A stretch of DNA of 64,000 nt from G965212025 sp965215765. Lineage in GTDB: Bacteria; Pseudomonadota; Gammaproteobacteria; Poriferisulfidales; Oxydemutatoraceae. The DNA is taken from the NCBI GenBank assembly GCA_965215765.1, contig OZ244118.1:806001-870000 (forward strand), in the 5' to 3' direction. This document shows positions 47,705 through 57,052 of the stretch, one piece after another (position 1 is the stretch's first letter; the number at the start of each line of letters is the position of its first letter). Both the position numbers and the translations under genes were made by a program. The notes beneath the pieces were generated by a model, which ran no database searches, was not told the DNA's origin, and worked only from the letters and a program-made list of their open reading frames with translations.

Positions 47705-48391
47705 GCAGGCACTCGCAGAACCGTACTTTCGCGCTGTTCTTTCTGCGTCTGCCATCTGTCTGCGTGGAAGTGCCCTGGTGCGATTGGTGACTCTTCCGTG
47801 GCTGTGGCGTACGGTTATGAGGCGGGGTTGTCGTCACCCGAGAAATGGGGTGCAGATTTGGTGTTGACGAGCCTGTCTGAGTTCAGCGGGGCTTTGTTGT
47901 AGGCAGGCACTCGCAGAACCGTACTTTCGCGCTGTTCTTTCTGCGCCTGCCATCTGTCTGCGTGGAAGTGGCCTGGGGTGATTGGTGACTTTTCCGTGGC
48001 TGTGACGTACGGTTATGAGGCGGGGCTGTCGTCACCCGAGAAATGGGGTGCAGATTTGGTGTTGACGAGCCTGTCTGAGTTCAGCGAGGCTTTGTTGTAG
48101 GCAGGTACTCGCAGAACCGTACTTTCGCGCTGTTCTTTCTGTGCCTGCCATCTGTCTGCGTGGAAGTGGTCTGGGGCGATTGGTGACTTTTCCGTGGCTG
48201 TGACGTACGGTTATGAGGCGGGGTTGTCGCCACCCGAGAAATGGGGTGCAGATTTGGTGTTGACGAGCCTGTCGGAGTTCAGCGGGGCTTTGTTGTAGGC
48301 AGGCATTTGCAGAACCGTGCTTTCGCGCTGTTCTTTCTGCGCCTGCCATCTGTCTGCGTGGAAGTGGCCTGGGGCGATTGGTGACTTTTCC
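47594..48391 (+). repeat. Tandem array of gph 3' ends (198-bp unit)
   Basis: The 3' end of gph plus about 90 bp of downstream DNA is present four times: the original and three copies, with GAGGCGG at 47621, 47819, 48017 and 48215, an exact 198-bp spacing. A short fifth piece ends near 48391. The copies run from TTTTCCGTGGCTGTG through the stop codon, then CAGGCACTCGCAGAACCG to GCGATTGGTGAC. Sequence identity is very high, with scattered substitutions. Minus-strand open frames here are shadows. Confidence 0.95.
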
Positions 48392-48396
48392 ATGCT

Positions 48397-48422
48397 CAGG
48401 CCGGTAACACCGTTATCGCCTG
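48397..48422. terminator. Hairpin between the gph array and bolA
   Basis: CAGGC and GCCTG close a second helix GGTAAC/GTTATC around a 3-base loop, giving an 11-bp stem with one mismatch and one G-U pair. It lies between convergent transcripts. There is no T run on either side, so a Rho-independent role is uncertain. Confidence 0.35.
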
Positions 48423-48433
48423 ATAGCTGTTGC

Positions 48434-48769
48434 TTACTGTATCTTTTTCGGGTTGGCTTGCACCCGATTCAGGCATGGGGGTGATTTTCGCCCCTGCTTG
48501 CCTCGCTCTTCCCATTCCTCAGGAGTCAAGGTCTGCATGCTCAGTGCATGTACCCCGGAATTCAGTTCCTCTTGGAGCAGTTTATTGACCTGGCGCTGGC
48601 GGTCGAGTAACGACCGATTGGCAAAATTCTGTGATACGACCAAGACCTTGAAATGCGTTTCGGAGTTTTCCGGCACGTTATGCAGATGGCTTTCGTTCGT
48701 CACCTCAAGGTGTGATGGCTGGAGGTGCGTTTGCATTTTTCCGGTAATTTGTGCTTGTACTTTTGCCAT
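48434..48769 (-). CDS. BolA-family protein
   Basis: A 111-residue BolA-like protein: VQAQITGKMQTHLQPSHLEV, ESHLHNVPENSETHFKVLVVSQNFANRSLLDRQRQVNKLLQEEL, and then GVHALSMQTLTPEEW. These are the BolA core helix-strand features with the conserved Arg/Gln-rich helix. BolA proteins partner monothiol glutaredoxins in Fe-S handling and affect cell shape. The C-terminal 20 residues are a basic extension. It precedes no other gene in its strand direction except the gph array, and ispB lies 17 bp upstream. Confidence 0.87.
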   Translation of the reverse strand: MAKVQAQITGKMQTHLQPSHLEVTNESHLHNVPENSETHFKVLVVSQNFANRSLLDRQRQVNKLLQEELNSGVHALSMQTLTPEEWEERGKQGRKSPPCLNRVQANPKKIQ

Positions 48770-48786
48770 GGAGAGTTACCTGTTTA

Positions 48787-49869
48787 TCAATGGCTTCTGC
48801 TACAGACAAAAGCCGACAGTTTTTCGAGTGATTCGCGGTATGCCGAAGCAGGGACATTTTGCAGTCTGGACGAGGCCCGCCCGGCGATTTCCACGGCTTT
48901 GTTTTGCGCGAAAACGAGGGAGCCGTGTGTGTGAAAAAGATCCAGTACTTCCTGGAGCCTGCTTCTGTCTCCGGCCTCTATAATTTTTTCAATTTCGACC
49001 CTTTGTTCTTTCGTGCAATGCTTCAGCGCGTGAATGACCGGTAAAGTCACTTTGCTTTCGGCAAGATCATCCCCGGTCTCTTTTCCCATTCGCTGATTGC
49101 CCTGGTAATCAAGAACATCGTCAATCATCTGGAAAGAAAGTCCGAGCTCAAAGCCATAAGTGGCGAGGCTGTCACTCATGGTTTTGGGAGTCCCGCTGAT
49201 GATGGCACCAACTCGTGCTGCCGCAGCAAACAGTTCCGCCGCTTTTCGGGAAATGATATGCATATAAGTCTCTTCACTGATGTCAGCACGGCCCGCGTAT
49301 ATGAGTTGGTGTACTTCTCCCTCGGCGATGGTGTTCGTGGCTTTTGCCAGTATGCGGGTGATTTCCGGGTGGTTGAGTTCGGCAATCATTTCAAAAGCAC
49401 GCGAGTAGAGAAAGTCTCCTACCAGTACGCTGGCGCTGCCTCCCCAAAGGCGCAATGCGGTCGGCTTGCCGCGCCGTGTGGCGGAATTGTCAACCACGTC
49501 ATCGTGAAGCAGTGTGGCGGTATGGATGAATTCCACAATTGCGGCCAGTTTCACGTGGGATGTCCCGGTGTATCCGCACGCTTTCGCGACCAGCACGGCA
49601 ACCAGCGGGCGGATTTTTTTGCCGCCGCTGTCAATAATGTGCTTGCTGATTTGATTGATAAAAGGGAGCTTGGAACTTAGTTTTTCCTGAATCAGGGCGT
49701 TGACTTGTTCAAGGTCCAGAGAGACGGGTGCCGCAATTTGATTGATGTCTGGCACTTCCGGGTCAACCCTGTCTGGCGCATCACTCGTATGCTTTCTTTT
49801 CATTGACGGGTCTTCCCTGGCAGGTGTTGGCGCGTGGTCTGGTGCTGCAAAAGAAAATGATTTGTCCAT
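48787..49869 (-). CDS. ispB: Polyprenyl (octaprenyl) diphosphate synthase
   Basis: The 360-residue trans-prenyltransferase has GGKKIRPLVAVLVAKACGY, the first Asp-rich motif LLHDDVVDNS, RRGKPTALRLWGG, and the second motif FQMIDDVLDYQGN, followed by GKETGDDLAESK. It elongates FPP with IPP to make the ubiquinone side chain. A 40-residue N-terminal extension (from ATG 49869) is longer than in E. coli IspB; an internal ATG (SMKRKH) is an alternative. The chain length (C40 or other) cannot be read from the sequence. It is the upstream gene of bolA. Confidence 0.92.
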   Translation of the reverse strand: MDKSFSFAAPDHAPTPAREDPSMKRKHTSDAPDRVDPEVPDINQIAAPVSLDLEQVNALIQEKLSSKLPFINQISKHIIDSGGKKIRPLVAVLVAKACGYTGTSHVKLAAIVEFIHTATLLHDDVVDNSATRRGKPTALRLWGGSASVLVGDFLYSRAFEMIAELNHPEITRILAKATNTIAEGEVHQLIYAGRADISEETYMHIISRKAAELFAAAARVGAIISGTPKTMSDSLATYGFELGLSFQMIDDVLDYQGNQRMGKETGDDLAESKVTLPVIHALKHCTKEQRVEIEKIIEAGDRSRLQEVLDLFHTHGSLVFAQNKAVEIAGRASSRLQNVPASAYRESLEKLSAFVCSRSH

Positions 49870-50298
49870 GTTTTCCGCTGTTTATTTTGTCGCACAACCA
49901 TGCTGATTATAAGAGGATACTGGAGTGTGCCCCGTTCCACCTTGCTGCCCTTTTAAGGCTATGGGAGAGGTGAGCAAGGGTGACAAAAGTCTGTGCGCAA
50001 CCGGGAGAAAGCGGCGATGCGCGGTCTTTTGGTGAGCGGCGTAGCAAGAAGTCAGAAATATTTTGTGTATTCATACCAAGCTCGCTGCCTGCCCTCACTT
50101 ATTCTGCCAGACATCTCCCCTCAAAAAAAATTTTGTGAGGAAGGAAATCGACTGACGCGATGCCAGAGCCAGCCAGCAGGATGGTCGGGCGTTTTGTGGC
50201 GTGTGGTAGTATGGAAAACATGTTTGAGAAGACTCAGATCGTGGCTGTGATTCCAATTTGTTTCTGCAGGGAGTGCAGATTCCATTGTTGAGGAAGGG
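49870..50298. other. Intergenic region between ispB and hspQ
   Basis: About 430 bp between divergent genes. No open frame has a ribosome site or domain. A homopolymer-rich stretch (AAAAAAAATTTT near 50126) is present. I see no tRNA or clear promoter. Confidence 0.4.
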
Positions 50299-50625
50299 AT
50301 GGAAGACACCCATCAAAGCGTTGCGAAATTTGCGGTCGGTCAGGTAATACGGCATCGCATGTTTGGTTACTACGGGGTGATTTTTGACGTTGATCCCTGC
50401 TTCATGGGAACGGAGGAATGGTATCAGGAAGTGGCCCTCTCTCGTCCTCCCAAAGCCGCCCCTTGGTATCACGTGCTCGTGAATTCCAAGGAACTGGAAA
50501 CTTATGTTGCGGAAAGAAATTTAGAGGGAACGGACAAGTTTCGGGAAATCCATCACTCTTACATCAATTACTATTTTCTGGGTCACGATAACCGGCATTA
50601 CCTGACAAGACGAGTGATGTCTTGA
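50299..50625 (+). CDS. hspQ: Heat shock protein HspQ
   Basis: The 108-residue protein matches HspQ (YccV): FAVGQVIRHRMFGYYGVIFDVDP, then WYQEVALSRPPKAAPWYHVLV, TYVAERNLEGTD and a final HHSYINYYFLGHDNRHYLTR. HspQ is a hexameric hemimethylated-DNA-binding and Lon-specificity-enhancing factor in enterobacteria. The ATG has AGGAAGG upstream. The TerB-like gene starts 12 bp downstream, suggesting an operon. Confidence 0.92.
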   Translation: MEDTHQSVAKFAVGQVIRHRMFGYYGVIFDVDPCFMGTEEWYQEVALSRPPKAAPWYHVLVNSKELETYVAERNLEGTDKFREIHHSYINYYFLGHDNRHYLTRRVMS

Positions 50626-50637
50626 TCTGATTTCTCC

Positions 50638-51099
50638 GTGATTCTCGATAAAATCCGGCGGCTATTGGGTCGCAAAGAAATCGAAACTGATAACCGCAAG
50701 CATGCTTTGGAGCTTGCTTTCACAGTCCTGCTTGTAGAAATTGCTTCTGCTGATTTTTCAGCAGACAAGGTTGAACTTGACACGATCTGCAAAAAGATCT
50801 CTGCAAGACAGGGTCTTTCGAGCAGTGAAGCCAGTGCCTTGCTGGAAGACGCTGTGGCGGAACATGCACAAAGTGTTTCCCTCTATGACTACACACAGTG
50901 CATCAACAAGGGGGCCACTCGTGAGGAGAAAAGACAACTGCTCAGAGACCTTTGGGCTGTGGCCTACGCAGATGGGAAGCTTGATCAATACGAGGAGTCG
51001 CAACTCAGGAAAATTGCCGAATTGTTGCACGTCCCCCACACTCAGTTTATTCAGTCAAAGCTGGTGGCAAAGGAACGCTTGTCGGGCTCTGTCAGCTAG
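50638..51099 (+). CDS. TerB-like (tellurite-resistance/co-chaperone fold) protein
   Basis: The 153-residue protein is a TerB-fold helical protein: LAFTVLLVEIASADFSADKVEL with the conserved acidic residue after the first helix, LLEDAVAEHAQSVSLYDYTQCIN, and LLRDLWAVAYADGKLDQYEESQLRKIAELLHV, giving the two paired metal-binding-like acidic segments typical of the family. TerB homologues bind metal at the membrane in tellurite resistance clusters, but here there are no other ter genes, so the role is unknown. The start is GTG. Its region from codon 29 to the stop is repeated six times downstream. Confidence 0.82.
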   Translation: MILDKIRRLLGRKEIETDNRKHALELAFTVLLVEIASADFSADKVELDTICKKISARQGLSSSEASALLEDAVAEHAQSVSLYDYTQCINKGATREEKRQLLRDLWAVAYADGKLDQYEESQLRKIAELLHVPHTQFIQSKLVAKERLSGSVS

Positions 51100-53481
51100 C
51101 TGGCACCAAGCCTGGACAGTCCTGCTTGTAGAAATTGCCTCTGCTGATTTTTCAGCAGACAGGGTTGAGCTTGACACCATCTGCAAAAAGATCTCTGCAA
51201 GACAGGGTCTTTCGAGCAGTGAAGCCAGTGCCTTGCTGGAAGACGCTGTGGCGGAACATGCACAAAGTGTTTCCCTCTATGACTACACACAGTGCATCAA
51301 CAAGGGGGCCACTCGTGAGGAGAAAAGACAACTGCTCAGAGACCTTTGGGCTGTGGCCTACGCAGATGGGAAGCTTGATCAATACGAGGAGTCGCAACTC
51401 AGGAAAATTGCCGAGCTGTTGCATGTCCCCCACACTCAGTTTATTCAGTCAAAGCTGGTAGCAAAGGAACGCTTGTCGGGTTCTGTCAGCTAGCTGGCGC
51501 CAAGCCTGGACAGTCCTGCTTGTAGAAATTGCCTCTGCCGATTTTTCAACAGACAGGGTTGAGCTTGACACTATTTGCAAAAAGATCTCTGCAAGACAGG
51601 GTCTTTCGAGCAGTGAAGCCAGCACCTTGCTGGAAGATGCTGTGGAGGAACATGCACAAAGTGTTTCCCTCTATGACTACACACAGTGCATCAACAAGCA
51701 CCGCCACTCGTGAGGAGAAAAGACAACTGCTCAGAGACCTTTGGGCTGTGGCCTATGCAGATGGGAAGCTTGATCAATACGAGGAGTCGCAACTCAGGAA
51801 AATTGCCGAGCTGTTGCACGTCCCCCACACTCAGTTTATTCAGTCAAAGCTGGTAGCAAAGGAACGCTTGTCGGGTTCTGTCAGCTAGCTGGCACCTTGC
51901 CCGGACAGTCCTGCTTGTAGAAATTGCTTCTGCTGATTTTTCAGCAGACAAGGTTGAACTTGACACGATCTGCAAAAAGATCTCTGCAAGACAGGGTCTT
52001 TCGAGCAGTGAAGCCAGCGCCTTGCTGGAAGACGCTGTGGCGGAACATGCACAAAGTGTTTCCCTCTATGACTACACACAGTGCATCAACAAGGGGGCCA
52101 CTCGTGAGGAGAAAAGACAACTGCTCAGAGACCTTTGGGCTGTGGCCTACGCAGATGGGAAGCTTGATCAATACGAGGAGTCGCAACTCAGGAAAATTGC
52201 CGAGCTGTTGCATGTCCCCCACACTCAGTTTATTCAGTCAAAGCTGGTAGCAAAGGAACGCTTGTCGGGTTCTGTCAGCTAGCTGGCGCCTTGCCCAGAC
52301 AGTCCTGCTTGTAGAAATTGCCTCTGCTGATTTTTCAGCAGACAAGGTTGAACTTGACACGATCTGCAAAAAGATCTCTGCAAGACAGGGTCTTTCGAGC
52401 AGTGAAGCCAGTGCCTTGCTGGAAGACGCTGTGGCGGAACATGCACAAAGTGTTTCCCTCTATGACTACACACAGTGCATCAACAGGGGGCCACTCGTGA
52501 GGAGAAAAGACAACTGCTCAGAGACCTTTGGGCTGTGGCCTATGCAGATGGGAAGCTTGATCAATACGAGGAGTCGCAACTCAGGAAAATTTCCGAGCTG
52601 TTGCACGTCCCCCACACTCAGTTTATTCAGTCAAAGCTGGTAGCAAAGGAACGCTTGTCGGGTTCTGTCAGCTAGCCGGCACCTGGCTCCGGACAGTCCT
52701 GCTTGTAGAAATTGCCTCTGCTGATTTTTCAGCAGACAAGGTTGAACTTGACACGATCTGCAAAAAGATCTCTGCAAGACAGGGTCTTTCGAGCAGTGAA
52801 GCCAGTGCCTTGCTGGAAGACGCTGTGGCGGAACATGCACAAAGTGTTTCCCTCTATGACTACACACAGTGCATCAACAAGCACCGCCACTCGTGAGGAG
52901 AAAAGGCAACCGCTCAGAGACCTTTGGGCTGTGGCCTACGCAGATGGGAAGCTTGATCAATACGAGGAGTCGCAACTCAGGAAAATTTCCGAGCTGTTGC
53001 ACGTCCCCCACACTCAGTTTATTCAGTCAAAGCTGGTAGCAAAGGAACGCTTGTCGGGTTCTGTCAGCTAGCCGGCACCTGGCTCCGGACAGTCCTGCTT
53101 GTAGAAATTGCTTCTGCTGATTTTTCAGCAGACAAGGTTGAACTTGACACGATCTGCAAAAAGATCTCTGCAAGACAGGGTCTTTCGAGCAGTGAAGCCG
53201 GTGTCTTGCTGGAAGACGCTGTGGCGGAACATGCACAAAGTGTTTCCCTCTATGACTACACACAGTGCATCAACAAGCACCGCCACTCGTGAGGAGAAAA
53301 GACAACCGCTCAGAAACCTTTGGGCTGTGGCCTACGCAGATGGGAAGCTTGATCAATACGAGGAGTCGCAACTCAGGAAAATTGCCGAGCTGTTGCACGT
53401 CCCCCACACTCAGTTTATTCAGTCAAAGCTGGTAGCAAAGGAACGCTTGTCGGGTTCTGTCAGCTAGCTGGTGCCTTGCCC
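51100..53481 (+). repeat. Tandem array of truncated TerB-like gene copies (about 394-bp unit)
   Basis: Six truncated copies follow the intact gene. Each begins at ACAGTCCTGCTTGTAG (intact gene 50722; copies 51116, 51510, 51905, 52299, 52693, 53089), i.e. without the first 28 codons, and continues to the stop and about 20 bp beyond. Spacing is 394-396 bp, not a multiple of three, so consecutive units fall in different frames. Two alleles occur at one site: AAGGGGGCCACTCG (intact gene, copies 1, 3 and, with a change, 4) and AAGCACCGCCACTCG (copies 2, 5 and 6). The second introduces a frameshift leading directly to TGA. Open frames of 60-250 codons in this block are chimeras of these copies. Confidence 0.95.
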
Positions 53482-53513
53482 GGGGGGGGCTCTGGAGCCT
53501 TAAGGCTTCTGTT

Positions 53514-54119
53514 TCAGGAATCCTGGGAAGACTGACGCAGGTGATAGATGGCGATCTCGCCAGCATGGTTCGGTGCCAGGCGAGACCAGAGACTGTTGTG
53601 GTGAGCATAGTCTCTGGTGGTTCTGGTCAGGATACGAATGTTGCGTTCTTTGCAAAGTGTTTCAAAATCACGGATGGTGCAAAGGTGCGTGTTTTGCGTA
53701 TCGTGCCACTGCGCTGGTAATGTGCGTGTTACTGGCATTCTTCCAAGCAGAAATTGCAGTCTGTTTTTCCAGTAGCCCATATTGGGAAAAGTAACGACTC
53801 CATCGCTTCCCACGCGCAGCATTTCTTCCAGCAAGCGAGCGGGTTGTCTGACGGCCTGTAGCGTCTGTGTCATGACCACATAGTCAAAAGCATGGTGTAC
53901 GAAGTATGGGGACAACCCGCCGTTCAGGTCGCCCTGGATGACGTTCAACCCTTTCTCAATGCAGCGCACGACATTCTCAATCTCTATTTCTACCCCAACA
54001 CCGCGGACTCCCTTGGTGTTTTTCAGGTGCAGGAGCAATTCGCCGTCTCCGCAACCAAGATCAAGGAGCGATGCCCCGGGCTTAATCCACTTGCTGATGA
54101 TTTCCAGGTCAGGGCGCAT
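53514..54119 (-). CDS. metW: Methionine biosynthesis protein MetW
   Basis: A 201-residue SAM-methyltransferase-fold protein with LLDLGCGDGELLLHLKNTKGVRGVGVEI, VIQGDLNGGLSPY, FDYVVMTQTLQAV and FPNMGYWKNRLQFLLGRMP. MetW pairs with MetX in homoserine acylation in many gamma- and betaproteobacteria. ATG, 11 bp after metX on the same strand. It is the last gene of a long codirectional block. Confidence 0.95.
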   Translation of the reverse strand: MRPDLEIISKWIKPGASLLDLGCGDGELLLHLKNTKGVRGVGVEIEIENVVRCIEKGLNVIQGDLNGGLSPYFVHHAFDYVVMTQTLQAVRQPARLLEEMLRVGSDGVVTFPNMGYWKNRLQFLLGRMPVTRTLPAQWHDTQNTHLCTIRDFETLCKERNIRILTRTTRDYAHHNSLWSRLAPNHAGEIAIYHLRQSSQDS

Positions 54120-54130
54120 CGTGTGGGTGT

Positions 54131-55276
54131 CTAAATTCCCGCCTGGGAAGCAACGTTATTCATGTAGGCCTTAAGTGCCGCTATGTATTCCGGTATTGGC
54201 AACAGGAAAGCATCATGACCATGGTGAGCTTCTATTTCCGCATAGCTCACCTGCCTTCCGGCGTGCAGCAAAGCAGAGACGATCTCACGTGAGCGTTGTG
54301 GGGAAAAGCGCCAATCTGTGCTGAAAGACACGACCAGAAAGCGCGCTTTGGCATTTTCAAAAACCTTTGCCAAGTCTCCATCGTAGCGTCCTGCGGGGTC
54401 AAAGTAATCCAGCATTTTCGTAATGTACAGGTAAGTGTTGGCGTCGAAGCGATCGACAAAAGTCGATCCTTGGTAGCGCAAATAGCTTTCAACTTCGAAG
54501 TCCACGTCAAAGCTGTACTTGAGTTTGTCGGTACGCAAGTCGCGACCAAATTTTTTGTGCATGGCAGTGTCTGAAAGATAGGTGATGTGCCCAAGCATCC
54601 GCGCGAGCATCAGGCCTTTTCGTGGTGGTCCGCTTTCATAGTAATGGCCATCTTTGAAGTCCGGGTCAGACCGGATCATGTGTCGCACCACCTCGTTGAA
54701 CGCGATGTTTTGTGCGGTCAATTTGGAAGTCGCCGCGATCAGCAAGGCGTGATCCAGGCTATCGGGGTAATCAAAGGCCCATTGCATGGCTTGCATGCCA
54801 CCGAGACTGCCGCCAATTACCGCTGCCCACTTGTCAATGGCGAGTGCTTCCATAAAGTACTTCTGGCTGAGAACCCAATCCCCAACTGTTACAAGCGGGA
54901 AGTCCGAAGCGTAATAGCGACCGGTTTCCGGGTTGATGGTATTGGGGCCTGTGCTCCCTTTGCAGCTGGCAATATTGTTTGGGCAAACCACAAAAAACCT
55001 GTTGGTGTCAAAAGCCTTCCCCGGACCAATACAACTGTCCCACCAGCCTGGTTTTCTGTCTTCCATGCTGTGGTAACCGGCAGCGTGCTGGTCGCCGGAA
55101 AGGGCATGGCATATCAGCAAGGCATTATTGCGTCTGGAATTCAGTGAGCCGTAAGTTTCGTAGGAAATAGAAAATCGGGGCAAAGAAGAGCCGCTTTCCA
55201 AAGACAATGGTCTGTCAATCGCTATCATTTTCGGCTTGACGATGCCAACGCTGTCCTTTGGGATATTTTCAGGCAT
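54131..55276 (-). CDS. metX: Homoserine O-acyltransferase
   Basis: The 381-residue alpha/beta-hydrolase acyltransferase has NALLICHALSGDQHAAG, WWDSCIGPGKAFDTNRFFVVCPN, the nucleophile elbow GGSLGGMQAMQW, and the C-terminal catalytic His in HHGHDAFLLP. It acetylates or succinylates homoserine for methionine synthesis. MetX with an adjacent MetW in proteobacteria often uses succinyl-CoA, so the acyl donor is left open. The start ATG lies 2 bp after panC; overlapping or abutting genes indicate co-transcription. Confidence 0.95.
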   Translation of the reverse strand: MPENIPKDSVGIVKPKMIAIDRPLSLESGSSLPRFSISYETYGSLNSRRNNALLICHALSGDQHAAGYHSMEDRKPGWWDSCIGPGKAFDTNRFFVVCPNNIASCKGSTGPNTINPETGRYYASDFPLVTVGDWVLSQKYFMEALAIDKWAAVIGGSLGGMQAMQWAFDYPDSLDHALLIAATSKLTAQNIAFNEVVRHMIRSDPDFKDGHYYESGPPRKGLMLARMLGHITYLSDTAMHKKFGRDLRTDKLKYSFDVDFEVESYLRYQGSTFVDRFDANTYLYITKMLDYFDPAGRYDGDLAKVFENAKARFLVVSFSTDWRFSPQRSREIVSALLHAGRQVSYAEIEAHHGHDAFLLPIPEYIAALKAYMNNVASQAGI

Positions 55277-55278
55277 GC

Positions 55279-56181
55279 TCAGGTTTCATTGTAGGTGACA
55301 TTCAGGCTTTCAGACACTCCAGTGGGTGCGCGCGTCTGCCTGATTTGTACGTTGTCAATCAGGCGGACATTACTTAGCCAGCCAGCGGCCAGGATAATAT
55401 CAGCTTTACTTTCCGCAGCCGGCCTTGCCAAATGTTTCATGTCGCGAAACTCAAAGTACTCGGGACGAAAACCTTTATCCCGTAAATACTCGCAGGCGCG
55501 AAAAGAAATTTTTTCATAATTCATGTTTCCCTGACTGACAGTCTCGCTTGCATGCAGCAGCGAACGATACAGCGCATTGGCGAGTGGTCGTTGTTCGGGG
55601 ATGATGTGCACATTCCTGGAACTCATGGCCAACCCGTCTGCTTCACGTACGGTCGGGGAAGCAACGACATCAACGGGGTAGCCTTGATTCTCCACCATTT
55701 GGCGAATGATGATTAGTTGCTGGTAGTCTTTTTCACCAAACACCATGAACTCAGGCTTCAGCAGCTCACAAAGCCTGGCCACGATGGTCACCACTCCATC
55801 AAAGTGCCCTGGGCGGAACGCGCCGCATAAGGTTTTGCCAAGCGCACCGGAGCTGAGCGTCTGCAGTTTGCTGCGGCTGTCCGGGAACATGGTTTGTTCG
55901 CCGGGGATAAAAACCATGTCGGCTCCAGCTGCCTGTAGAGCTGCGCAATCTTTTTCTTCGGTACGCGGGTAGGTCGTAAAATCTCTTTTCTCATTGAACT
56001 GCAAAGGGTTGACGTAAATGGTTGCCATCACCTTCCCGGCATGTTCCCGCGCCGTTTTTATCAAGGAGTCGTGTCCTGCGTGCAACCCTCCCATGGTGGG
56101 AACCAGGGAAATTTTTTCCTGTCGCCGCCGCCAGTTTTCCAGGCAAGCACGTGCTTGCGAAGCAGTCTTTGTGATCAGCAA
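55279..56181 (-). CDS. panC: Pantothenate synthetase
   Basis: PanC ligates pantoate and beta-alanine with ATP. The 300-residue protein shows VPTMGGLHAGHDSLI (HIGH-type motif), ATIYVNPLQFNE, GEKDYQQLIIIRQMV and LAMSSRNVHI. TTG start; the N-terminus is as expected. It follows panB after 33 bp and precedes metX after 2 bp. A PanD gene is not in the window. Confidence 0.97.
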   Translation of the reverse strand: MLITKTASQARACLENWRRRQEKISLVPTMGGLHAGHDSLIKTAREHAGKVMATIYVNPLQFNEKRDFTTYPRTEEKDCAALQAAGADMVFIPGEQTMFPDSRSKLQTLSSGALGKTLCGAFRPGHFDGVVTIVARLCELLKPEFMVFGEKDYQQLIIIRQMVENQGYPVDVVASPTVREADGLAMSSRNVHIIPEQRPLANALYRSLLHASETVSQGNMNYEKISFRACEYLRDKGFRPEYFEFRDMKHLARPAAESKADIILAAGWLSNVRLIDNVQIRQTRAPTGVSESLNVTYNET

Positions 56182-56214
56182 AAAGTATGGTGTGGGCTCA
56201 TCTCAACGCCCAGG

Positions 56215-57036
56215 TTATTCAGATGCGCTGCTCCGGTATTCTTGTCCTGGAAAAGTCTCGGAACGTACGTCTTGCGCGTAAGCAATGAACGCATCTTTAA
56301 TGGATTGTTGGCTAGCCAGGAAGTTTTTCGCAAAAGGCGGCTTTAGTCCGGAGAGTCCAAGAACGTCATAGCTCACGAGTATTTGCCCATCGCATGAAGG
56401 ACCCGAGCCAATACCAATCACGGGTGCCGATACCTGCTCAGTGACCCGTTTGGCGAGATCGGCTGGCACGCACTCAAGCAGAAACATATCCGTCCCGGCA
56501 TCTTCAAATTCGCGAGCCTCATCCAAAAGCTGCATCTCAAGTTCTCTTTTGCTTAGCTGAACCTTATGACCTCCGGTTTTATGCACTGCTTGCGGCTTGA
56601 GCCCCATGTGGGCACAACAGGAAATGCCGCGGACACTGAGCGCATGTAACACTTCGAAAGATTCCGCATGGGTTTCAATTTTAACCATTTCCATTTGTCC
56701 TTCCTGGATGAAGCGCGTGGCGTTATGGAGCGCAAGCTCCACAGTGGCACAACTCATGAAGGGCATGTCGCCGACAGCAAAGGCACGTTCAAGCCCTCCA
56801 CTGACGCATTTCGAGTGATAGATCATGTCGTCCATGGTGACTGAGGTGGTATTGCTTTTTCCTTGAACCACCATGCCTAAGGAGTCGCCAACGACAACCA
56901 TGTCAATTTCTGCGGAATCTATGATTCTGGCAAAGCTCGCGTCGTAAGCGGCGAGTGCTACGATCTTTCTCTGCTCTCGTTTTGCTTTGCGCAAATGGTC
57001 AAGCGTTAATTTTTTGGTAGTTTTCAGCGTACCCAC
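56215..57036 (-). CDS. panB: 3-methyl-2-oxobutanoate hydroxymethyltransferase
   Basis: PanB adds a hydroxymethyl group from methylene-tetrahydrofolate to ketovaline. The 273-residue barrel has AAYDASFARIIDSAEIDMVVVGDSLGMVVQG, VTMDDMIYHSKCVSGG, HMGLKPQAVHKTGG, and VIGIGSGPSCDGQILVSYDVLGL. GTG start. It overlaps the pantothenate-folate theme (folK upstream). Its substrate ketovaline links it to the acetolactate synthase genes at the head of this block. Confidence 0.97.
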   Translation of the reverse strand: MGTLKTTKKLTLDHLRKAKREQRKIVALAAYDASFARIIDSAEIDMVVVGDSLGMVVQGKSNTTSVTMDDMIYHSKCVSGGLERAFAVGDMPFMSCATVELALHNATRFIQEGQMEMVKIETHAESFEVLHALSVRGISCCAHMGLKPQAVHKTGGHKVQLSKRELEMQLLDEAREFEDAGTDMFLLECVPADLAKRVTEQVSAPVIGIGSGPSCDGQILVSYDVLGLSGLKPPFAKNFLASQQSIKDAFIAYAQDVRSETFPGQEYRSSASE

Positions 57037-57052
57037 AGTGAGGTGGAGAATA

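Noticed and set aside
50741..51493. 250-codon plus-strand frame across the TerB-like gene and its first copy
   Set aside because: It reads the first part in the wrong frame and enters the right frame only after the repeat junction; it is a by-product of the 394-bp period.
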